Shown in pieces: positions 1-11,037 of a stretch of DNA of 64,000 bases (positions are counted from its first letter, which is position 1; each line of letters opens with the position of its first letter). Position numbers and translations under genes: made by a program. The notes under the pieces are model-generated. The model saw nothing but the letters and a program-made list of their open reading frames with translations, was not told the DNA's origin and did no database searches. The DNA comes from Anodontia alba (Eukaryota; Mollusca; Bivalvia; Lucinida; Lucinidae): the NCBI GenBank assembly GCA_964016985.1, contig OZ024825.1, positions 3,779,501 through 3,843,500 of the forward strand. Reading direction: 5' to 3'.

Positions 1-22
1 GCCGATCATCAGACGCTGCTAT
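1..22 (+). CDS. Gene 1, partial exon at window edge (end of linker region)
   Basis: A consensus donor GTAAGT follows base 22. In the frame that fits the next exon this piece reads RSSDAA plus two bases; the single leading base of exon 1324 completes ATG (Met). It resembles the RARASSGSG end of the equivalent gene 2 exon. Only seven codons are visible, so the call rests on phase compatibility and the donor. Confidence 0.55.
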
Positions 23-3000
23 GTAAGTGATTTGGCTAGAAGCAAATAATAGGTCAACAGTCAAGCAATATTTCACGCCACAGTGATTATATTAAAAGAG
101 GATTTAATCACATCACACATGCGAGGAGAAACAATTGTTTCCGAGGCATATATGAACAGAGATGTCCCAGATCCGCCCGAGATTTACGAATTGTAAAGAA
201 AATATGTACTTCTATATTTTTTCAGGCAGACGAATCAGTGGCCGCATATGACAGAGAACAAAGACAGTAGGTTCACTATTTCTTCATTATTTATGTTTCC
301 GTTCTGAAAATGGGTCTACTCAGCCTTTAGATGTTATACGACAGACTGCATGCATGGTTGTTAACCCAATCATGGTTAATAACTTTGCTTCCCTCTTTAA
401 TTGCACGCCGGCGGGTTAGGCCTCAGATTCTATGATGGTTCCCCCGTAAAGGCTTACTTGAAATTTAATTTTGGGTAATGTTGGTTGGTATTTGATGCTC
501 TGTCTTTGGTCGGGCCCACCGGAGTAACTGTTGGTTTTCTTTTGCTCCAGCATTTCAGTTGTTTCGTGCTGTTGAGTCCTTGTCGTTGTCGCATCTCTGT
601 AATTAGTTGATTTTTTGTGTTCTGTAGCACTGATGAGGTAGGAAGCCTTCATGCGGACTGAACAAATTATGTGTCTAAACCGCGGCAGAAGTAAGGGCGA
701 GGATTGTGGCCAAGTAAAATCGATTTAAGCCCCACAATGAAATACTTTTCACTGACCGTTCCAAGGCGGTTCTTCTGTCATGGTTTATTTTTGTTACAGT
801 TCGTCTTTGAATGTGTGTGTCGCTTACATATTTTTGTTTTGGATAGCCATTTGGCCACTTTGTGGGAAAGTAACTGTCCGTTTGGCTTTCCGCTAGTGAT
901 GTTTCCATTAGGGTCTAGTTATTTCGTGTTTGTGTTTCTTTCCTTTTGATGTCTCTGATGGGAGGTGTGGGATAATTGTATCGGTTCCTAATCATTGCCT
1001 TCCCTTCTATTTAGAATAAATCCCTTTTCATGTACATAAAATGCCTCCCTTGTAACAAATGAGGGAAAATCTGGCACTTTTTTCCGTAACCATGTGGTAA
1101 CATACAAAGTATAGCTGTACATCTGACAGTCCATGAACAATTTCCTGTACAAATGCTTTTATTTACTATCAGTATGTCTGAAAATAAAATACTTTTTCGC
1201 CTCTGTTGTTTGAAAAGTCAAGTCTGTGTTAAATAATGTTTGACTTTGCTTTCTTTGTTTCTTCGCCCTCCGACAAAATATCCATAAGTACTCGAGCTAT
1301 TTTTCTTTATATTATGCTTGCAGGGCGAGTCTTACATTACAAATAGAGATCGTACAAGGCGAAGTTGATCTGGAACTTGTTAAAGAAAGAGAGAAGGCTC
1401 TACAACAGCTCGAGGTAAAATTTGAACTCCTGCACGTTTATTGCTCATATAACACCTTCGAAACAATTACGATATCAGCGTAACCTTAGCAGGGCGTATA
1501 GTTTTGTAAAATTTTCATAAAACTTACAGAAATGATAAATATGATCTGTAGTAGTGCGTAAAATGATTTCCCAGTTTTCATTCCAAAGTTTTCTGCCTTT
1601 GAAACTCCAATCTGTCTGTCCGAGTTTGTAGAGCGAACTATTTCTAGTTCTTCTTAGCTTTTTATGATTGTCTGCCCTTGGTCTTGTGTCACGACAGCCC
1701 TGCCTAAGAAGTTTGGCAGTAAGGGCTTTATTACGGCATTTAAAGTCACTAAGATTTGTAGATGCTTTTGCAAATCTAATAAGTTGAGATATGTATACCC
1801 TATATGAGGTACACCGGGGGACATCGCCATCCAGAAAAAGGATATTGACTATATCAAAATCAAAATCGTCCCGTTTATCATAAATTTTGGTGAAAACTGT
1901 ACCATTAGATATACAAAGATTCAAATCTAAAAAAGGTACTTCGGTATCGGAAGAATTGGCTTTATTTAACTGGCGTTCAGTAGGGTATATGCGGTCCACC
2001 ATTAGGTCAAAGTAAATATTGTCAATATCTAATAAATCATCAAGGTATCTTGATGTGGAATTGAAAGCTTCAGTAATGTCAGCCTGATTTTCCCGTGAGA
2101 GAGACTTCATGAAAGCTCTTTCATAATAGATGCTTCCTACCCAGATGTTTCCTACCAAGTTTGGAGTCAGTTGACCTTTCAGTTCAGGAGAAGAAGCGAA
2201 AAATATATTTTTAAGATGACAGCCATTGCGGCCATCTTGGATTTCCGATCAGGATAATTTTAGCTATTTTGATCTACTAGTCACTCCGATGCTTCCTACC
2301 AAGTTTCAAGACAATCGGCCTTTAGTTTCAGGAGAAGAAACAAAAAATAGATTTTTTAGATGGCGGCAATCTTGGATTTCAGATCGGCACGATTTTTAGC
2401 TATTTTTATCTGCAAGTCACACCCCGATGCTTCCTACCAAGTTTCAAACCAATTTGCCTTTCGGTTCAGGAGAAGAAGCGAAAATAGATTTTACGGCGGC
2501 CATCTTGGATTTCGGATCGGAACAATTTTAGCTTTTTGTTTGATCTACAAAAGTAGGTAAGAGAAAAGCCCAGGGAGCGCCACAATCACAAACCGCAGCC
2601 CCTCCCAGACGCCAAGAGGAAGAGAAAATCGACAAAAGCAAACACGCACAAATCGAACAAACGTACGAAAAGCATAAGATTAGCCCTCTCTTCCCCAAGC
2701 GAGGTAATCGCAATGCTAAAAGGACTGAAAAACACACGAACACAATAACACAAGGTAAGACATAAAACACAAAGCAACAAAGCGTAAGACTAACACCTAG
2801 ACAAGTAACCTTGATGCTTCCTACCAAGTTTCAAGCCAATGGCCTTTCGGTTCAGGAGAAGAAGCAAAAATAGATTTTCAAGATGCCGTGGCGGCCATCT
2901 TGGATTTCCGATCGGAATGATTTTAGCATTTTTTATCTACAAGTCATCCCGATGCTTCTTATCGAGTTACAAGTCAATTGGCTCTTCAGTTCAGGAGAAG

Positions 3001-6000
3001 AAACGAAAAATAGATTTTCCGGATGGCCGCCAGAGCGGGCATCTTGGATTTCCGATCGGAACGATTTTAGCTATTATTGATTTAAGTCAATTGGCCTTTT
3101 GGTTCAGGAAAAGAAGCGAAAAATAGATCTTGGATTTCCGATCGGAACAATTTTAGCTATTTTTGATCTACAAGTCCCCTCACCACCCCCACCGCCCCCC
3201 CCCCCCCCCCCCCCGCCACCCCCCATGCTGTTTCAAGTCAACTGGCCAAGGGGTGTAGGAGGAGTAGGCTTTTAAAGCAATTGTTGGCTTCGTACGACGC
3301 ACGACGGACATTGACTGACCACAATAACTCACCTTGAATACTTCGGGCTCAGGTGAGCTAATAAATGGGGAGTAATCAGGCGTCCATGGTAAGCATGCTG
3401 CGCCCTACATGTTTATTAGCCTGCACAGAAATTCAGGAAAATATGGGAATTAATGTCCTGAGTTTAGAAAGTCTGTTTATAGCTTGGCTGTGGCAAATAT
3501 ATCAGATTTGAGTCTTGAAACAGCCACATTATAGGGATTGACAAGGTCATGGTGTTTCCCATAGAATTTCTTAAGAGCTGACACCAGTTTAGTTCTGTGG
3601 TATCCCTGTGTCAACCGTCTCGTAGTGAGCAGTCTGCCTTGTTCGATAGTCCTGATAGAGTAGGCGCTAGCATAATGGATTCAATATTAAACGTAAACAC
3701 CATATGGAGGTGCAGAAGGGACATTGCTGTTCAAAAACGGAAAATTAACTTTCCGTCTTTGAAATAGAGGTATAAATCCAAGTATGAGGAAGAGGTTATC
3801 ATCTCAGACGTTTCTTTCCCAGCGGGCACATGACGTTAATACAACGTCGCCTCAACGTCGATGCAACGTCATGACGTTGCATCGACGTTGAGCCAACGTT
3901 GTATAAACGCCATGTGCCCGCTGGGTTAATTTCAAATTCACATGGGTAGATGAACGTCAAGGCGTTGCAGCGGGAGTATTTATAGCATTCAGTGATGGGT
4001 CTGGTTTGTAAAAAGAGGGGTACATCTAGTGCATTTATTTATGCTTACATACGCAATGATATAACTTTATATAAAATAAAAAAGATACTATAAAAAGCTT
4101 AATTTTGATAGCATTTATCACCATGGGTATCTTATACGCAGCTTTAAATTGGTGATATACTTTTCTTTCAGCAAGACATCATAGACATAAACACCATATT
4201 TAAAGACTTGGCTACAATGGTTCATGTGCAAGGCGAAGCTATTAGTAAGTTTCTAAATATATTACAGCATATGAAAATAAGGTTTATGACAGTTTTGATA
4301 TATTACACATTTGGTGTATCTGTCTTCACTCGCGATTGCCCAATAAGGTTAACACACCTTTGTCGACTGAATACTTCTTAGCAATGCATCACGAAAACAC
4401 GGCTATATAATTTTGACCCCCTTAAACCCCGCTTTGATATAGTAAAACTGGGGTTTACAGGGGTATACATTATTTTTCTTATTTTGCTCATAAACATAGA
4501 TTGTGGGTACTCGTTAGAACCGCCTCGCCGAGGCGGTTCTAACGAGTACCCACAATCTATGTTTGGAGCAGAAATATGAAAAATATTAGAATTTTTTATC
4601 TGAAAATTTTTCATTTTTTTGGTGGTGAAATTTCAATATATTTGAATAGGCGTGTTTTCGTAATGGGCTCTCGATAAACCAAGTTTTAAAGTAAAACTAT
4701 TGATCTATTCTCCATACTCCACAAAAACGTATTACGAAACCATGCCTATTCAAATATACTGAAAATTTTACCACCAAAAATAAAGAAGATTTTCAGGTAA
4801 AAAATCTGATATTTTTCATATTTCTGCACAAAACATAGATTGTGGGTACTCGTTAGAACCCCCTCGATGAGGCGGTTCTAACGAGTACCAGGCGGTTCTA
4901 ACGAGTACCCACAATCTATGTTTTTGAGCAGAAATAAGAAAAATAATGTTTACCCCTGTAAACCCCAGTTTTACTATATAAAAGTGGGGTTTAAGGGGGT
5001 CAACATTATATAGGCGTGTTTTCGTGATGGTATGTTCATACTCATTAGAAGTGCCTCGCATGACAGCTGATGTGAGCAGTGAGAATATACATTGTTTACC
5101 AACATCTGCACTTTACCATTTTACTCACATTGCTTTGATCAGGTAACCAAAGTTTCAACAACGGACAACATAAATTATAAAACGCATGACCCTTGAGATC
5201 AATCAAAACACACATCAAGTAAAACTAGCTGAAAAGCCGAGGTTTTCTAGGCCACATCACGAAAACATGCCTATATAATTTTGACCCCCTTTAACCCCAC
5301 TTTTATATAGTAAAACTCGGGTTTACAGGGGTAAACATTATTTTTCTTATTTCTGCTCAAAAAACATACATTGTGGATACTCGTTAGAATCGCCTCGTCG
5401 AGGCGGTTCTAACGGTTACCCACAATCTATGTTTTGAGCAGAAATATGAAACTATCAGAATTTTTTATTTGAAAAATTTCTTTTTTTGGTGATAAAAATT
5501 TCAATTTATTTGAATAGGCGTAATTTCGTAATGAGACCAGTATATAATTTTCCAAACATTTCGGCATGAAGCCATTGATCGCAAAGGACCAGATATACAA
5601 GCCAATTACGTGAATTACGGAGAGTTGTTTTACGGCTGACACACGGCGCGAATACCAGCTGTGGTGAAGATAAATAGATTCTAGAAGGAATGACCGCTGA
5701 GAGCAATGCGCACACACAAGAATGTAAACAGCTGAAGTATCGAGCTTTCTGTACAAGACTAGCTAGTTTCGGCCATGCAAACATCATCAGGGATAAATGA
5801 TATTTTATTGCGAACCCTTGTTTTTGCACTACTACTGGGATTTCTAAATTATTAACCTCTTGCATCTTAACCATCAAAAGCAATAAGAGCAATTGAATAC
5901 TGTAAAATGTTTATCAAAGAGTAAAATAATGAAACGCAGAGAAAATGTCCAAGAAAAGTCACTCACCATTACGAAAACAAGCCTATTCAAATATATTGAA

Positions 6001-8115
6001 AATTTTACCGCCAAAAACTAAAAGTTTTCAGATGAAAAATTCTGATATTTTTCATATTTCTGCTCAAAGCATAGACTGTGGGTACACATTAGAACCGCCT
6101 CGATGAGGCGGTTCTAACGGGTACCCACAATTTATGTTTTTGAGCAGAAATTAAAAAAATAATGTATACCCCTGTAAACCCCAGTTTTATTATATAAAAG
6201 TGGGGTTTAAGGGGGTTAAAATTATATTAAGTAAGTTTTTGTGATGAGAACAGCCTACCAATGACACCAAGAGGAAGGGTAAACATCCTTTGACAGACAG
6301 CACGCATGTTACAAACCATAGAAATACAGACTCCGCTTGAGGCGTCATTTCGTCTGAGACCTGACGCACCGTTGTACAATTTAAAAGAATGACAAAATTA
6401 ATAACAGTTTTTGATTAAACACCATGCATGTAGTCGCATAACATCTAAATTATGTCCTTTTCTTTTTTTATCCGAGGCAGGCACCGAACTATTTGGCAAA
6501 GAGGTCACTACAAATAAATATTAAAAAGATATAACTTAATGTGAACTTAGGTTTTTTTAATCCACTTATGCCTCATTTTGTTTCAGACACTGTCGAAGAT
6601 AATGTTGATAATGCAGAGAAAGATATAGAAGAAGGGATAGAGCATCTAGAAGATGCAAAAGACTACCAGGTAAATCTAGATCGGTATATAAGAATGATAT
6701 CTCATCCAAAATGAATTTGGCTATATTTTTCCTTGCTGACCTTAAAAATGAGGTCAATGTCAATGAAATCTAATCAGCTCAAAAGCTTGTCCCAATGATG
6801 TATCCCTGCATGTTTGATTGTGACATACATTTGGCACTATTTGTCCTGAACTCAAGGTCACCAAAATCCTACGCACAGGGGAGCATTTTTTTTTTTTTTT
6901 TTTTTTTTTTGATGAATTCGCCTCCCTTCCTCTGAAAGTGAAAGTGGACTTGTTCATACTTATGTGATATCGGTAGACGACAGCAGTGTTGTTTTTTTTT
7001 GTTTTTGTTTTGTTTCTTCTTCTTCGATATAGGTACATCCTCTGGGAGCTTTATGTTATGATTTTCTTGGATGCATTTTGTGTAATTGTTCCAGAGGAAT
7101 GAATGTTTCGTTTGCATTTGATAGAGCAAATACAGAAGCAGTGAAATGTCAAAAAATCTATTTCTGATCTCTCCTAATTTCTTGTTTGCTAGATACAGAA
7201 TCACGAAAACACGCCTATATAATTTTTACCCCCTTAAACCCAACTTTATATAGTAAAACTGGGGTTTACAGGGGTATACATTATTTTTCTTATTTCTGCC
7301 CAAAAACAGAGATTGTGGGTACTCGTTAGAACCGTCTCGACGAGGCGGTTCTAACGAGTACCCACAATCTATGTTTTGAGCAGAAGTGTGAAAAATATAA
7401 GAATTTTTTGCCTGAAATTTTTCAGTTTTTGGAGGTGAAATTTTCTATATACATGTATTTGAATAGGCGTGTTTTCCTAATGGCCACCAAATGGTCCCAG
7501 AAACTGCTAGTGATGGTGCCGTTTTTCTTATTTGTATCCTAATCCTGGTCTAAATTAAAACAAAGTTTGAAAGCTCGCTAGCTGATTAGTTAGTCTGGTC
7601 CCGAAATTCGACACTTCCGCTATTTTTATTTTCATGATTGTGCGTTTATTACTCTCAAGATCTATTCCATAACCTATAAGTAGTTGTGGTCATGGTACCC
7701 CAAAAAACTAAGAGAAAAGTCCAGGGAGTCCACAATCACAAACCGCAGCCTTTCCCAGACACCAAGCTATAATCCAAACTCACAAATCCGTAAACGAATG
7801 GCTATAAATGAAAAATTAATGTACATATGTTTTCTAGTATGTCACTGATGGCGCCTAACTGACCGAAACTAGCTTGACGCACATGCCATTTTGTTGGTTT
7901 TGTCATGAGGTGGTTCACATGTTCTTAACAGAATATGTCAAATATTTTGATTTCAGTCCTCCGCAAGAAGGAAGAAACTATTCCTGGTTCTCATTCTGAG
8001 TGCAGTAATAGCTGTAGTCGTCATTATCGTAGTCGTTGTGGTTACCCAGAGTACGTCAAGCTCCAATAGTCAACCAGCTGCACAATCACATGTGACGAAA
8101 CCGCCCAAAACTTGA
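1..8115 (+). CDS. Gene 1: syntaxin-7/12-like Qa-SNARE, 3' half only (gene extent)
   Basis: Five exon pieces join in frame: 1-22 (partial), 1324-1414, 4172-4244, 6587-6669 and 7957-8115. Together they encode the end of the linker, a complete SNARE motif, a basic juxtamembrane stretch, one transmembrane segment and a short luminal tail. Qa-SNAREs of this group drive fusion of early and late endosomes, with the protein tail-anchored and its SNARE helix in the cytosol. The zero-layer glutamine is present in the motif MVHVQGEA. The N-terminal Habc domain must lie to the left of the window. The 73 and 83 nt SNARE exons match those of gene 2 in size and phase, so I infer tandem paralogues. Gene 1 is more diverged, with an acidic stretch (DNVDNAEKDIEEG) where gene 2 is closer to vertebrate syntaxin 7. 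The introns carry palindromic elements and an antisense reverse transcriptase remnant. Confidence 0.85.
29..1323. other. Gene 1 intron, no recognised content
   Basis: Only scattered short open frames are seen. The segment 400-960 has runs that read open on the minus strand without recognisable motifs and may be decayed retroelement sequence. Confidence 0.4.
1324..1414 (+). CDS. Gene 1 exon: start of SNARE motif
   Basis: The exon follows the acceptor TATGCTTGCAG and ends at GAG before GTAAAA. After one phase base it encodes 30 residues ending in VKEREKALQQLE, which matches the [12 protein letters not shown] end of gene 2 exon 6. This is the entry to the SNARE helix in syntaxin 7 and 12 proteins. 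It is shorter than the gene 2 exon (91 against 138 nt) because the variable linker is reduced and the upstream boundary differs in phase. Confidence 0.85.
1475..2158 (-). mobile_element. Reverse transcriptase C-terminal fragment (retroelement)
   Basis: An uninterrupted 227-codon reading frame on the minus strand carries the catalytic box SRYLDDLL followed by FLDLNLCISNGTVFTKIYDK and SYRVYISQLIRFAKA. These are typical of the palm and thumb of a reverse transcriptase family common in molluscs and lancelets. The N-terminal palm and fingers are missing; the frame runs into the repeat at about 2160. It lies antisense in an intron of gene 1. The exact clade (Penelope-like or another non-LTR group) cannot be fixed by eye. 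Confidence 0.75.
2160..3185. repeat. Degenerate array of about 130 bp units
   Basis: Several diverged copies repeat the order GATGCTTCCTACCAAGTTTC, a segment with GGTTCAGGAGAAGAAGC, then CATCTTGGATTTCCGATCGG and TTTTAGCTATTTTTGATC. The array is interrupted at about 2547-2812 by unrelated sequence. Confidence 0.8.
2547..2812. repeat. Insertion inside the 130 bp array, shared with 7694-7765
   Basis: The segment beginning AAGAGAAAAGCCCAGGGAG and containing CACAATCACAAACCGCAGCC interrupts the array. A shorter diverged copy of its start is seen at 7694-7765. It ends at AGGTTACTTGT (reverse). The element type is unknown. Confidence 0.5.
3178..3230. repeat. Poly-C rich low-complexity tract
   Basis: A run of about 20 C bases is embedded in a CA/CCG-rich stretch at the end of the 130 bp array. 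Confidence 0.9.
3226..3817. other. Gene 1 intron, nothing recognised
   Basis: Unique-looking intronic sequence without motifs or repeats that I could identify. Confidence 0.4.
3818..3925. mobile_element. Family F palindrome, copy 1
   Basis: Ends are CCCAGCGGGCAC and its reverse complement. The interior is an almost perfect palindrome built from repeated AACGTCGATGCAACGT-like units. It looks like a small non-autonomous DNA element. Confidence 0.85.
4172..4244 (+). CDS. Gene 1 exon: SNARE motif with zero-layer Gln
   Basis: This 73 nt exon lies between TTTCTTTCAG and GTAAGT. It encodes QDIIDINTIFKDLATMVHV followed by QGEAI and one base. The glutamine after MVHV sits where the ionic-layer Q of Qa-SNAREs is expected. 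Size and phase are identical to gene 2 exon 7. Confidence 0.9.
4387..4665 (+). mobile_element. Family A palindromic MITE, copy 1
   Basis: Family A termini are CATCACGAAAACACGCCTAT at the left and ATAGGCGTGTTTTCGTAATG at the right, inverted repeats with one mismatch. The left arm holds a second small inverted pair (AAACCCCA / TGGGGTTT). The centre is a stem of more than 45 bp with almost no loop around GCCTCGNCGAGGC. Orientation + means the CATCACG end is at the left. Confidence 0.9.
4730..5029 (-). mobile_element. Family A MITE, copy 2
   Basis: Complete copy in reverse orientation. The central stem carries a local duplication of GGCGGTTCTAACGAGTACC, which makes it slightly longer than its siblings. 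Confidence 0.9.
5255..5533 (+). mobile_element. Family A MITE, copy 3
   Basis: Complete copy with both termini. One stem arm has drifted (GATTCT and ACGGTTACC variants). Confidence 0.9.
5967..6246 (-). mobile_element. Family A MITE, copy 4
   Basis: Complete reverse copy, with the centre GCCTCGATGAGGC and termini CATTACGAAAAC and TTTTTGTGATG. Confidence 0.9.
6247..6586. other. Gene 1 intron, nothing recognised
   Basis: No repeat or motif identified other than the polypyrimidine acceptor at the end. Confidence 0.4.
6587..6669 (+). CDS. Gene 1 exon: C-terminal half of SNARE motif
   Basis: This 83 nt exon lies between TTGTTTCAG and GTAAAT. With the preceding base it encodes NTVEDNVDNAEKDIEEG and then IEHLEDAKDYQ. 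The NVDNAE pattern corresponds to the conserved NVENAE of the syntaxin 7 SNARE helix. Size and phase match gene 2 exon 8. The helix is unusually acidic. Confidence 0.9.
6885..6911. repeat. Poly-T tract
   Basis: About 26 T bases in an intron of gene 1. Confidence 0.95.
7199..7482 (+). mobile_element. Family A MITE, copy 5
   Basis: Complete copy in the last intron of gene 1, with centre GTCTCGACGAGGC and one arm mismatch. Confidence 0.9.
7957..8115 (+). CDS. Gene 1 terminal exon: transmembrane anchor and luminal tail
   Basis: After the acceptor TTGATTTCAG the exon encodes 52 residues and stops at TGA. It begins SSARRKK (basic juxtamembrane), continues with about 22 hydrophobic residues very rich in Val and Ile, and ends after VVTQ with about 23 polar residues rich in Ser, Thr, Gln and Pro, finishing KPPKT. 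Syntaxins normally end within a few residues of the membrane span, so this tail is unusual. The exon start and the VVTQ end resemble terminal exon A of gene 2, not exon B. Confidence 0.88.
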   Translation, partial: SSARRKKLFLVLILSAVIAVVVIIVVVVVTQSTSSSNSQPAAQSHVTKPPKT

Positions 8116-8127
8116 TTTATTTCATTT

Positions 8128-8700
8128 ATAGAGGATCTTACATTCGTGATCATTTCAAATGAAATTTATGAACGGCTTGTTTCATAAATTACATATCATT
8201 ATGAAAACACGCCTATTCAAATATATTGAAAGTTTCACAACAAAAAAAGAGAGGAAATTTTCAGATAAAAAAAATGATATTTTTCATATTTCTGCTTAAA
8301 ACATAGATTGTGGGTACTCGTTAGAACCGCCTCGGCGAGGCGGTTCTAACGAGTACCCACAATGTATGTTTTTAGCCGAAATAAGAAAATTAATATATAC
8401 CCCTGTAAACCCCAGTTTTACTGTATAAAAGTGGGGTTTAAGAGGGTCAAAATTATATAGGCATGTTTTCGTGATGTGAAATGACAAAGAATGTAAGATT
8501 CTAGTTATCATATGACTTTTAAACTGTGTTTTATCGCAGTAGAAGTTGAACCGTTTTTCAACGGAAAACATAACGTTGTAACGGTCGGCGTCTTGATGTT
8601 ACGCGCCAGTAACCAAGTGTTATGTAACTAGTGGTCGTTTTATTTTATGACATGGCGTTATCCACTGAATAATAGTGACGTCATATGTTAGAAAGAACTA
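8128..8700. mobile_element. Family T element interrupted by family A
   Basis: It starts 13 bp after the stop codon of gene 1. GATCTTACATTCGTGATCAT and the later ATGACAAAGAATGTAAGATTC are the arms of a hairpin whose loop was split by the family A copy at 8197-8476. The flank to about 8700 resembles 51150-51350. It would form most of the 3' untranslated region of gene 1. Confidence 0.65.
8197..8476 (-). mobile_element. Family A MITE, copy 6 (nested in family T)
   Basis: Complete reverse copy with a near-perfect stem. It sits in the loop of the family T hairpin, so it is the younger insertion. Confidence 0.9.
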
Positions 8701-8734
8701 CAATGAGCTGCAACGTCAGGAAACGTACCTGCGG

Positions 8735-8985
8735 AAGTGTGCGATGATTCAGATCAGTCTGGGCGAATTTTGGAAAGACAAGGATGCAAAGTTTCTTCAT
8801 GCGGAAAACGAAGACTCGGATCAGACTACGCAGGTGCGCAGGCTGATTTGAGTCTTCGCTGGGTGCACATGTCAGAAGGTACGTTTCCTCGCGTTGCGGC
8901 TCTAATAGTTAATCGTGCCAAATTATATTGTTACACTGAAAATAAAAGGAATAACAAGAATTCTAATATGTGGATGATTGCGTAG
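8735..8985. repeat. Family R dispersed repeat (GCAGGCTGATTTGAGTCTTC)
   Basis: A stretch around GCTGATTTGAGTCTTCGCTG and GTGCACATGTCAGAAGGTAC recurs in diverged form at 12880-13080, 20085-20160, 53690-54056 and 62385-62470. Nature unknown. AATAAA at about 8940 could be a polyadenylation signal for gene 1. Confidence 0.5.
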
Positions 8986-9036
8986 GTTCTTTCCCATACA
9001 GTTTCAAAGAGGGAAACTGTCGTGAAACTAAAGATT

Positions 9037-9143
9037 CCAGTGGGCACACAACGTTAAAATGACGTCATATCAACGTCGATGCGACGTGATCACGTCGCAT
9101 CGACGTTGATACGACGTCATTTTGATGTTGTGTGCCTGCTGGG
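9037..9143. mobile_element. Family F palindrome, copy 2
   Basis: Ends are CCAGTGGGCACACAACGTT and its inverse, ending GTGTGCCTGCTGGG. The palindromic centre is GCGACGTGATCACGTCGC. Confidence 0.85.
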
Positions 9144-9967
9144 ATGATACTTTGTGTGCTAAATATTGAATTCAGATATTTTCTAACACGTTTTTTTTAA
9201 GCGTTTAAGTATTATTTACAGACAAATACATATCAATTACGTATAATGCATTTTCAAACGAATAAAAGAAGGTGTATAGAAAAGGCCATGAATTTCCCTA
9301 TTAGTGATTTACCGCATTACACATTATTTGACACAAATAGATGTTTGTTTTTCTATCTGTACAATTGTTTCTATCCGTGTATTGTAATGTTTTCATTGTG
9401 ATCTGTATTTTACTTGAGCCGGCACGTGAGAAAAGGGTACTTATCACATAGGCGACCAGCAAAGGCTCAGGTGAGCCTGCGCATTTGCTGTTTGCAGACT
9501 TTGGGAAAGCTTCAGGCAGAATAAAACACGCATGTCTGTAGCCCTAATAGAGGACATTTGAAGAACCATAGCGGCCAACCATAAGGCCCCTTTTTCGTGT
9601 ACAGGCTTATTTTTGTTGGGTAGGGACTGAAAATTATTCTTTAAACATGTATGTGTCAATTCTGAATATATTATCCAAATGAATAACTCACCTATTGGCC
9701 TCATACCTTGAGTACTGTTTCAGGAAAAACAAGTGTCCAAAGTATCCATTGGTAACTAAGTAAATGGTCGAATGGCTACGACAAAGTACATACGTGCAGG
9801 GACAATTAAAAAAACATTTTAATCGCTATGAAGGAATAAGATATAATGTAGATGTTATGCGACAGACTGTATGCTTAGTGCTTAACCGAATCATGTGTAA
9901 CAACTCTGTTGCATCATTTAATTGCAGGACGATGGTTCAGGCATCACATTGTATGACGGCTCAGTTT
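9144..9967. other. Intergenic, nothing recognised
   Basis: No convincing coding sequence or repeat family seen between genes 1 and 2. Confidence 0.4.
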
Positions 9968-10185
9968 TGAGGCCCTCCCAGTGGGGTTCCTGTTCCCTTG
10001 TTCCTCTGAAATATTTTTGAATTTTTCCTTGTTCCCCAAAATCAAAATCTTGATTTTCTATGTTCCCTGCTCCCTGAAATTACCTTTGTTCTCCTGTTCC
10101 CTTCATTTTTAGATTTGTGTTCTCCTGTTACCCTGAAATAAATGACATTATGCCCTTATTCCCCAGAACCCTTGGGAGGGCCTCA
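9968..10185. mobile_element. Family S short inverted-repeat element
   Basis: TGAGGCCCTCCCA at the left pairs with TGGGAGGGCCTCA at the right. The interior is pyrimidine-rich with repeated GTTCCCTG motifs. Single copy in the window. Confidence 0.6.
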
Positions 10186-10339
10186 GATTTAGGCCGATTA
10201 TAAAATGCTGGTATCGGACCTTACTTATTCGTTTTAGGTCAGGCTCATAGTTGTTCTACTAGTGGATTTCTTTTCCTCTGGCCATCAGTTTGTAGTCGAT
10301 CACTCTTTGTTTCATCACATCGTTTGTAAATTAATACAG

Positions 10340-10612
10340 CATCACGAAATACCTATATAATGTTGACCCCCTTAAACCCCACTTTTATATAGTAACTGGG
10401 GTTTACAAGGGTATACATTATTTTTCGTATTTCTACTCAAAAACATAGATTGTGTGTACTCGTTAGAACCGCCTCGGCGAGGCGGTTCTAACGAATACCC
10501 ACAATCTGCGTTTTGAGCAGAAATATGAAAAATATTATCATTTTTATCGGAAAACTTCCAAATTTTGGTGGTGAAATTTTCTATATATTTAAATAGGAGT
10601 GTTTTCGTAATG
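10340..10612 (+). mobile_element. Family A MITE, copy 7
   Basis: Complete, slightly shortened left terminus (CATCACGAAATACC). Confidence 0.9.
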
Positions 10613-11037
10613 GAATTGAAACTCCACTAATGGTCACCTCCCAATAACAAGCACCGTAGTATAATAGCCACTTTTCTGATTTTCCAAAGTCTAAAAGTTA
10701 AATCAAAGGTACAATGCAATGAATGCATATTACCATTTTATAGTAAAACGGTAAATTTAGAAACGGTTTACGATTATGCGTTCAACAGTTAGTCATATAA
10801 AGACTGCAAAAGTCTAAATTTTATTTAAAAAGCGTAGATATAGTTTAACATATTATTAATCCCTGCACCAGACATGTGTGTTTCGACCAACTTGGCCTCG
10901 TCACTGGTGTTCAGGTCATATCTGACAATGACCGCCAGAACAATATTAAAGCAAGAGAGGTAAGAATCGCTCATAAACGTTGAGGGAGCAATCAGTCTTG
11001 TGAAACACCCTCCTAAAGCAACGAAACCACTACTATA
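10613..11037. other. Intergenic, nothing recognised
   Basis: AT-rich sequence without identified motifs. Confidence 0.4.

Noticed and set aside
5506..5892. 128-codon minus-strand open frame
   Set aside because: Its end lies in a family A MITE and the rest has no domain; it looks like chance.
8737..8985. 82-codon plus-strand open frame after gene 1
   Set aside because: It overlaps the dispersed family R repeat, has no domain and no splice or start support.
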